The notes under the pieces are model-generated. The model did no database searches, was not told where the DNA came from, and worked only from the letters and a program-made list of their open reading frames with translations. From positions 40,064-104,063 of the forward strand of contig DASZLL010000008.1 in assembly GCA_035552395.1 (NCBI GenBank): a stretch of 64,000 bases of DNA, given 5' to 3'. Shown in pieces: positions 58,808 to 64,000 of the stretch (its first letter is position 1; every line of letters begins with the position of its first letter). A program made the translations under genes and the position numbers. The DNA comes from Bog-473 sp035552395 (GTDB lineage Bacteria; Actinomycetota; Acidimicrobiia; Acidimicrobiales; RAAP-2).

Positions 58808-59593
58808 TCAACCCGTCGTGGTCGTGACGGTGCCCGCCTTGGCGCGGCCGGCCAGGCCGGGCCGCAAGACCTGCACGATCTCCGCCACGTCCTGCCGCCC
58901 CTTCTTGATTGCGGCGTTGGCGGTCTGGTCATCCGACCTCGCCGGCGACAGCAGCTCGTGGTTCCCGTTCAACTCAGTCGGCGTGTAGCCGAGCACCGTC
59001 CCGGCCAGACCGTTGGTGGCGTTGGCCGCTGCGCTGATCTGCGCGTTGAGATCTGTGAGGAGCGGTTGCAGTTGGGCTGCGTTGTTGGCGTTCTCGCGGG
59101 CCTGGGCCTTCGAGGCCGCCGACGTCAGCCGGGGCAGCACGGTGTTGGTGATCCGGTCGGCGTCGCCGGCGATCCGTGCCGCCGGCAGCACGAGCAGGTA
59201 GACGCGGTAACCGCTGAAGATGGTGCCGTAGTCCGCTCGCGCCTGCTGTACCGTCGTGTCGCCCTGGATCTTCGTGTTGAGCTGCTGGAGCGGCGCGATG
59301 TCCGCCCCCAGAAGCGATGCCAGCGTCGCCTGGCCCGAACCGAGGCCCGTGGCCGCGTTCACCTTGGCGATGGCCGCGTTGAGCGCGTTGACCCGCTTGG
59401 TGACGTCGGTAGAAGCCTTGGCCTGGATCCCCGACAGCGTCGCAGGCGTGGCGTCGTTGCCGCTGCCGCCCGAACTGGCCGAGGCCGCCGCGCCGGCGAT
59501 GCCGCCGGCCGTCCCGCCGGCCAGACCCAGTCCCGCGGCCGACGCGACCGCGACGGCACCGAGGCGGATGAGTCGGGTGCGCATGTGCGACAT
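58808..59593 (-). CDS. Predicted secreted protein of unknown function
   Basis: 261 aa from the ATG at 59593 (GAGGAG five bases upstream). Residues 1-40 form a signal peptide (MRTRLIRLGAVAVASAAGLGLAG and an Ala/Gly-rich region). The mature part is Ala-rich and alpha-helical, with repeated coiled-coil-like stretches such as DVTKRVNALNAAIAKVNAATG. No family was recognised. It is divergent from a two-component system 160 nt away that may control it. Confidence 0.75.
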   Translation of the reverse strand: MSHMRTRLIRLGAVAVASAAGLGLAGGTAGGIAGAAASASSGGSGNDATPATLSGIQAKASTDVTKRVNALNAAIAKVNAATGLGSGQATLASLLGADIAPLQQLNTKIQGDTTVQQARADYGTIFSGYRVYLLVLPAARIAGDADRITNTVLPRLTSAASKAQARENANNAAQLQPLLTDLNAQISAAANATNGLAGTVLGYTPTELNGNHELLSPARSDDQTANAAIKKGRQDVAEIVQVLRPGLAGRAKAGTVTTTTG

Positions 59594-59753
59594 GCCTGCT
59601 CCTCTCCCTTGCTCCTCTGGGTCACCGTTGGGGTACCCGCTGGGCCCATCGTGTGGTCGCTGAGTCAGAAGTGTGTGCGCCAAACGTGATGGTTCTGTAA
59701 GGGACGAGTGCTTTCCCCGAATTTCGGCAGCGGGAGGTGCGAGGCTTGGAGCC

Positions 59754-60431
59754 ATGAGCGCGGAAAACGGGACGGTGGTCGTCGTGGAGGACGACCCGCA
59801 CATCGCCGACCTGGTCGACCTCTACCTTCGGCGCGAGGGCTACCGCGTCCTGCTCGCCTCCGACGGCACCAAGGGCCTCGAGGTGTGCGCCCAGGAGGAC
59901 CCCTGGATCGTGATTCTCGACGTCGGGCTCCCGGGTACACGCGACGGCTTCGAGCTCTGCCGCCAGATCCGCGCCCGCAGCTCGGTGCCGGTCCTCTTCC
60001 TCACTGCACGCGACGACGAGGTCGACCGCATCCTCGGCCTCGAGCTGGGCGCCGACGACTATCTCGTCAAGCCGTTCTCGCCCCGCGAGCTGGTGGCGCG
60101 GGTGCGCGCCATCCTGCGCCGCACCCACGAGGCACCCCCGCCCCAAGAGGTCGTCAGCATCGGCACAGTGGAAGTCGACCTGCGCCGACGCGAGGCCCGC
60201 AACCTCGGCGACGTCGTGGCCCTGACGACCCGCGAGTTCGACCTCCTCGCGTTCTTGGCCAACAACGCCGGCCTGGCCCTCTCGCGCCAGCAGTTGCTCG
60301 ATGGTGTCTGGGGCGCCGACTGGTACGGCGACGAACGCACCGTCGACGTCCACGTGGCGCAGCTGCGCAAGAAATTCGGCCCCGACCTTCCGCTCGCCAC
60401 GGTGTGGGGCGTGGGCTACCGGTTCGGCTGA
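59754..60431 (+). CDS. OmpR/PhoB-type response regulator
   Basis: 225 aa. Receiver domain: VVVVEDDPHIADLVDLYL (acidic pocket), phosphoryl Asp in IVILDVGLPG, Thr in FLTARDDE and Lys in YLVKPFSPREL. The C-terminal winged helix has LTTREFDLLAFLANNAG and ERTVDVHVAQLRKKFG. Starts at the ATG at 59754. Its stop is 2 nt before the kinase start, so the pair is one operon. Confidence 0.95.
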   Translation: MSAENGTVVVVEDDPHIADLVDLYLRREGYRVLLASDGTKGLEVCAQEDPWIVILDVGLPGTRDGFELCRQIRARSSVPVLFLTARDDEVDRILGLELGADDYLVKPFSPRELVARVRAILRRTHEAPPPQEVVSIGTVEVDLRRREARNLGDVVALTTREFDLLAFLANNAGLALSRQQLLDGVWGADWYGDERTVDVHVAQLRKKFGPDLPLATVWGVGYRFG

Positions 60432-60433
60432 GC

Positions 60434-61927
60434 ATGCGACGTCGCCTCATGCTCGCCATGGTCGGCCTCGTGGCCGTCGTGCTCCTGATCGCCGGTGTCG
60501 GGACGTTGCTCCTGACGCGCAATGCGGCGCGCAACCAGGCCCAGCAACAACTCGTCAGCGAGGCCAAGGCCCTCACCGGTCCAAGCAGCAACACTCGCTC
60601 GCTGCGCGTCTTTGGAGTCATTCGCAAGACATTGCTGCTCGAGAACGCAGAGGTGATTCGCATCGACCGCCTGGGCGCCGTCATCACGGCCTTGCCCCCC
60701 AACATCTCCCAGGACGACATCGACCTCGCCGCCGTGCAGTCGGGGCAGACCGCCTCGGGCCGGGTTGGCAACGCCGTCTACGCCGTCGCGCCGGTCCCGC
60801 TGAGCCGCGCCGAACGGGTACGCCTCAAGATCGGGCCGGAAGGCACGTACGCCGTCCTCCTCACGCGCGACCTCGGTGGCCTCGGGCCGAGTTGGGGCTA
60901 TTTCATCATCGCAGGGGGCGCGGCCCTCCTCGTCTCCGCGCTGGTGGCGTGGCAGATGAGCCGGCGGATGGCGCGGCCGCTGGTCGACGCCATGGAGGTG
61001 ACGGGGCGCATCGCGTCGGGCGAGCTCGAGAGCCGGGTCCCTGTCCGAAAGCACGACTACGTCGAGTTCGCGAGCCTGGCCGGCTCCATCAACGACATGG
61101 CCCAGCGGCTCAACGACAGCCGTTCCCGGGAACGCCACCTGCTTCTCGCCGTCTCGCACGACCTGCGGACTCCGCTTACGTCGATCCGCGGGTTCGCCGA
61201 GGCGATCAAGGACGGAGCGATCGACGACAGCGGGCGGGCGGCCGACGTCATCATCGCCGAGTCGCGCCGCCTCGAGCGGCTCGTGGGCGATTTGCTCGAC
61301 CTGACCAAGCTCGAGGCGCGCCAGCTCTCCATCTCCCTGCGCCCGACCGATGCGGCCGAGATCGTGACGACGACGGCCGAGGGCTTCCGGCCGATGGCGG
61401 CCAAGGCCGGCCTGGACATCACGCTTGAGATGCCGGGAACGAAGGGCGCGATCGATGAGGACGCGACCGCGGTCCCCTCCGCGCTCGCGACGCCGGCACC
61501 ACTGCACGCCTCGAGCCTTCCGCCGGTGGCAGCAGATCCGGATCGTCTGGCCCAGCTGGTGGCCAACCTCATCGAGAACGCGTGCACCTTCGCCCGCACC
61601 CGCGTCACCGTGGGTCTGGCCGACGGCGGTCCCGCTGGCGGGTGCGTCATCTCGGTCGACGACGACGGCCCTGGCATCGCAGCGGGCGACCTCGAGCGCG
61701 TCTTCGAGCGCTTCTACCAAGCCGACCGCGGCCGGAACCGACTCTTGGGCTCGGGCCTCGGGCTGGCCATCGTGGCCGAGTTGGCCGCGGCCATGGGCGG
61801 CCGGGTGCGAGCGGTCTCGCCCCTCGGTCCCGACGGAGGCTCACGTTTCGAGGTGTCCCTAAGTCGCTGGCCGACGTCGACCACCGAGGGTGCCTCGGTC
61901 CCGATCCCCGTTGCGCCCCGGGTCTGA
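60434..61927 (+). CDS. HAMP-containing sensor histidine kinase
   Basis: 497 aa. Two membrane helices (about 8-28 and 157-177) enclose a periplasmic domain; HAMP is SRRMARPLVDAMEVTGRIASG. The H box is LLAVSHDLRTPLTSIRGF, the N box LVANLIENACTFA, and the G boxes are VDDDGPGIAAGDLERVFERF and GSGLGLAIVAELA. A 15-20 residue insertion before the N box (TAVPSALATPAPLHA) is less usual. It should phosphorylate the regulator encoded 2 nt upstream. Confidence 0.93.
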   Translation: MRRRLMLAMVGLVAVVLLIAGVGTLLLTRNAARNQAQQQLVSEAKALTGPSSNTRSLRVFGVIRKTLLLENAEVIRIDRLGAVITALPPNISQDDIDLAAVQSGQTASGRVGNAVYAVAPVPLSRAERVRLKIGPEGTYAVLLTRDLGGLGPSWGYFIIAGGAALLVSALVAWQMSRRMARPLVDAMEVTGRIASGELESRVPVRKHDYVEFASLAGSINDMAQRLNDSRSRERHLLLAVSHDLRTPLTSIRGFAEAIKDGAIDDSGRAADVIIAESRRLERLVGDLLDLTKLEARQLSISLRPTDAAEIVTTTAEGFRPMAAKAGLDITLEMPGTKGAIDEDATAVPSALATPAPLHASSLPPVAADPDRLAQLVANLIENACTFARTRVTVGLADGGPAGGCVISVDDDGPGIAAGDLERVFERFYQADRGRNRLLGSGLGLAIVAELAAAMGGRVRAVSPLGPDGGSRFEVSLSRWPTSTTEGASVPIPVAPRV

Positions 61928-61995
61928 TTCACCGCACTACTTCTCACCACTTGGCCCTGTTCTCAGCCGAACGGGCCGTGTACGGTGCGAATCGG

Positions 61996-62412
61996 ATGGA
62001 TGTCCACGAAACGATCAAGAACGCGCCGCTCTTCGCCAACCTGTCGAAGAAGGACATCAAGCATCTTGTCGCCGCGCTCACCGAGCGGACGATTCCGGCG
62101 GGCACCGTGATCATCGAGCAGGGTAAGCCCGGCGTCGGCTTCTTCGTCATCGGGGGCGGCTCCGCAACCGTGGCCGTGCGGGGCAAGGCCATCCAGAGCC
62201 TGGGTGCCGGCGACCACTTCGGCGAGGTGGCGCTCATCGACGACGGGCCCCGCATGGCCGAGGTCAAAGCCGACACCGACATGGAGTGCTGCGTGCTGCC
62301 GGCCTGGCAGTTTCGCGCCTTTGTGCATGACCACCCGGACGTGGCCTGGGCCCTGATGCAATCGTTGGTCAAGCGCATTGTGCGCGATTCGGAGGCCGGC
62401 GAGGAGCCCTGA
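61996..62412 (+). CDS. Cyclic nucleotide-binding domain protein
   Basis: 138 aa, a single cNMP-binding (CAP-like) domain without HTH. The phosphate-binding cassette is HFGEVALIDDGPRMAEVKAD with the key Glu and Arg. N-terminal APLFANLSKKDIKHL is the usual lead-in. It may respond to cAMP; the cyclase-like protein at 51575 could be a source. The partner is unknown. Confidence 0.85.
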   Translation: MDVHETIKNAPLFANLSKKDIKHLVAALTERTIPAGTVIIEQGKPGVGFFVIGGGSATVAVRGKAIQSLGAGDHFGEVALIDDGPRMAEVKADTDMECCVLPAWQFRAFVHDHPDVAWALMQSLVKRIVRDSEAGEEP

Positions 62413-62450
62413 TCTCGCCTCATTGCCAAATCTAACCTGACACGCAACAA

Positions 62451-62476
62451 TGCAAAGAAATTTGCTTGTCTTTGCA
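62451..62476. promoter_or_regulatory. Inverted repeat upstream of the TetR-MpaB pair
   Basis: TGCAAAG-N12-CTTTGCA, 24 nt before the GTG at 62500, in a short AT-rich stretch. A candidate autoregulatory operator. Confidence 0.45.
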
Positions 62477-62499
62477 AACCTGCGCCAGACTACGACCCC

Positions 62500-63174
62500 G
62501 TGGCTGCTGACGCCGAAGTCCTCGCCCTCCCGGTCCTCTCCGAACGCCTGGCGCTGCCACCGGACCCCGCGCTCGACCCGGTGCTCGACGCCGCCACGCA
62601 GTGCCTCGCGCGACACGGGATCTCCAAGACCACCCTGAGCGACATCGCCCGCGAGATGGGCGTCGCCCCCAGCACCGTGTACCGCAAGGTCGGCTCGGTC
62701 GACAACGTCGCCATGCTGGTCTTCGCCCGCGAGGCCCAGCGCTTCCTCGAGCGCATCCCGGCCACCCTCACGGCGGCCACCGGCCCCCAAGCCATCACGC
62801 AACTCATGGCCGATGCCATCACGACGCTGGCCGACCACCCGGTGGCTGCCAAAGTCCTGCGCGACGAGGGCGACTGGATGGGACGCATGGTCACCCGCCA
62901 ACTCGACGACCTCTTGGCTCAGGGGGTTGAGGTCGCCGCGCCCCTCCTCACCGCCGCCATGGCGGCCGGCCTCATCCGCCAACAGGACCCCCAACTCCTG
63001 GCGCATTGGCTGCTCCGGATCGCCCTCGCCGCGCTGGTGGCCCCGCCACCCGGCGAGCTCCAGGCTTCCCTCGACGAACTGCTGCTCCCCGTGCTCGCCC
63101 CCGCCACCACGACGGCGCCACTCGGCGCGCCCACCTCAACCTCAAGCTCAACCAAGAAGCGGACGGACCGATGA
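62500..63174 (+). CDS. TetR family transcriptional regulator
   Basis: 224 aa from the GTG at 62500. HTH: VLDAATQCLARHGISKTT, LSDIAREMGVAPSTVYRKVGSVDNVAMLV. The C-terminus ends in a Thr/Ser-rich tail. Its stop overlaps the next ATG (ATGA), so it is coupled to the MpaB-type oxygenase and likely controls it. Confidence 0.9.
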   Translation: MAADAEVLALPVLSERLALPPDPALDPVLDAATQCLARHGISKTTLSDIAREMGVAPSTVYRKVGSVDNVAMLVFAREAQRFLERIPATLTAATGPQAITQLMADAITTLADHPVAAKVLRDEGDWMGRMVTRQLDDLLAQGVEVAAPLLTAAMAAGLIRQQDPQLLAHWLLRIALAALVAPPPGELQASLDELLLPVLAPATTTAPLGAPTSTSSSTKKRTDR

Positions 63175-64000
63175 CGACCGGCGATGCCGCTACCGCCACC
63201 GCCGCCCCCACAGTCACCACGAGCGACGACGGCGGCGCGATCACCCACCTCGGCCCCGACGGCACCGTCCCCAAGGAACTGCACGACCTGCTGACGCCGG
63301 CCACCGTTTCCCTCGCGGGAGCCAACATCATCATGCAGCTCGCCCAGCTCCCGGTCGGCAGAGGCGTGGCCGAGAGCACGGTCGACAGCGGCAACCTCTA
63401 CAAGCATCCGATCAAGCGCGCCCGCACGACCTTCAGCTACGTGATGATCGCGGTGTTCGGCACCGACGAAGAACGTGAGGTGCTCGGCGAGGCGGTGACC
63501 GAGGTGCACCGACAGGTCCGCTCGGGACCCGGCGACCCGGTGCGCTATACGGCGCTCGATCCGAAGCTGCAGCTCTGGGTGGCCGCCTGCATCTATCGCG
63601 GCTTCGAGGACGGCTACGCCCTCCTCTACGGCCCGCCGCCGCCCGCATTGCTCGACCTCATCTACCGCCACGGGGCGCGCCTCGCCACGACCCTTCAGGT
63701 CCCGGCCGCCATGTGGCCAGCCGACCGCGCTGCCTTCGAGGCCTACTGGTCCGAGGCCGAGGCCCGTATCGAGATGGACGAGTTCACGCGCACCTACCTC
63801 TACGACTTCGCCTCCCTCGGGTTCTTACCCTGGCCCGTGCCTCGGGTCTTTGGGTGGTACCACCGCGCCGTGACCGCCGGATTCCTCCCGGCGGCCTTCC
63901 GTCAGGAGCTCGGCCTGGCCTGGGGCCGACGCGAACAGCAGGCCTTCGCTCTGAACCGCCGAGTCCTGCGGATCGCCAACGCGCTCACGCCGCGCCCGCT
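63171..64000 (+). CDS. MpaB/DUF2236 family oxygenase (cut by window edge)
   Basis: 276 residues are visible from the ATG at 63171; the gene runs off the right edge. The DUF2236 domain has AGANIIMQLAQLPVGRGVAEST, RTTFSYVMIAVFGTDEEREVLGEAVTEVHRQVRS and the conserved MPADR-like MWPADRAAFEAYW. The family includes latex-clearing and mycophenolic-acid oxygenases that use haem. The real substrate is unknown. Confidence 0.88.
   Translation, partial: MTTGDAATATAAPTVTTSDDGGAITHLGPDGTVPKELHDLLTPATVSLAGANIIMQLAQLPVGRGVAESTVDSGNLYKHPIKRARTTFSYVMIAVFGTDEEREVLGEAVTEVHRQVRSGPGDPVRYTALDPKLQLWVAACIYRGFEDGYALLYGPPPPALLDLIYRHGARLATTLQVPAAMWPADRAAFEAYWSEAEARIEMDEFTRTYLYDFASLGFLPWPVPRVFGWYHRAVTAGFLPAAFRQELGLAWGRREQQAFALNRRVLRIANALTPRP

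Noticed and set aside
1..64000. CRISPR array, tRNA, rRNA, prophage or conjugative element
   Set aside because: No spaced direct repeats, no cloverleaf-like segments and no phage or transfer genes were noticed; only one IS element is supported.

Overview
The window looks like chromosomal DNA from a high-GC actinobacterium, most likely of the Acidimicrobiia type. The evidence is an F420-dependent LLM-class oxidoreductase, the GlgE/TreS-maltokinase alpha-glucan pathway typical of actinobacteria, frequent GTG starts, tightly packed operons with GTGA/ATGA stop-start overlaps, and extracellular tails rich in Thr-Thr-Val-Pro. The taxonomic guess is an inference; no rRNA or other marker gene is present. 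The window begins inside a type IB topoisomerase gene and ends inside an MpaB/DUF2236 oxygenase gene.

Layout. (1) 1-4322: the topoisomerase IB end, membrane proteins (DUF6328, a tiny 54-aa protein, YihY/BrkB, DUF1345) and two very basic DNA-binding-like proteins, one with 54-bp repeats. (2) 4497-20375 (-): one operon of seven alpha-glucan/trehalose genes, transcribed glgE > treS-maltokinase > malQ > glgB > treZ > treX > treY. The first six junctions are overlaps or near-overlaps and the last is a 5-nt gap. A membrane glycosyltransferase 2 and a TreT-like trehalose synthase follow upstream on the same strand (20500-24147). The locus therefore encodes TreYZ, TreS and TreT routes to trehalose, plus the trehalose-to-glucan route (TreS-Mak-GlgE-GlgB). 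(3) 24782-36086: a signalling and stress island. It holds a tiny membrane protein paralogous to the one at 1045-1209, a membrane pseudokinase, an RsbW-like ATPase, an STAS pseudogene split by an IS630-type element, a two-domain KaiC-like ATPase coupled to a MerR-REC fusion, a SpoIIE/RsbU-like phosphatase with a frameshift, two intact STAS proteins, hemerythrin and small stress proteins. (4) 36067-44633: metabolic genes (SDR, enolase superfamily, GH15, TPP enzyme, GMC dehydrogenase module). (5) 44696-64000: TetR, CydDC, thiolase-like protein, dienelactone hydrolase, a cyclase-ATPase regulator, amine oxidase, aldehyde dehydrogenase, a two-component system, a cNMP-binding protein, TetR and MpaB.

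The most interesting pattern is a recurrent promoter-like motif, GTT(T)nn-N12-14-GGG(T/C/G)A(T/A/G). It resembles sites for sigma-B/sigma-F type stress sigma factors and lies upstream of glgE, treT, both intact STAS genes, the hemerythrin operon, the F420 oxidoreductase and the basic proteins. Together with the RsbU/V/W-like genes, this suggests that trehalose/glycogen turnover and the stress island form one general-stress regulon. No sigma factor gene is in the window, and the motif was found by eye.

No tRNA, rRNA or CRISPR array was recognised.
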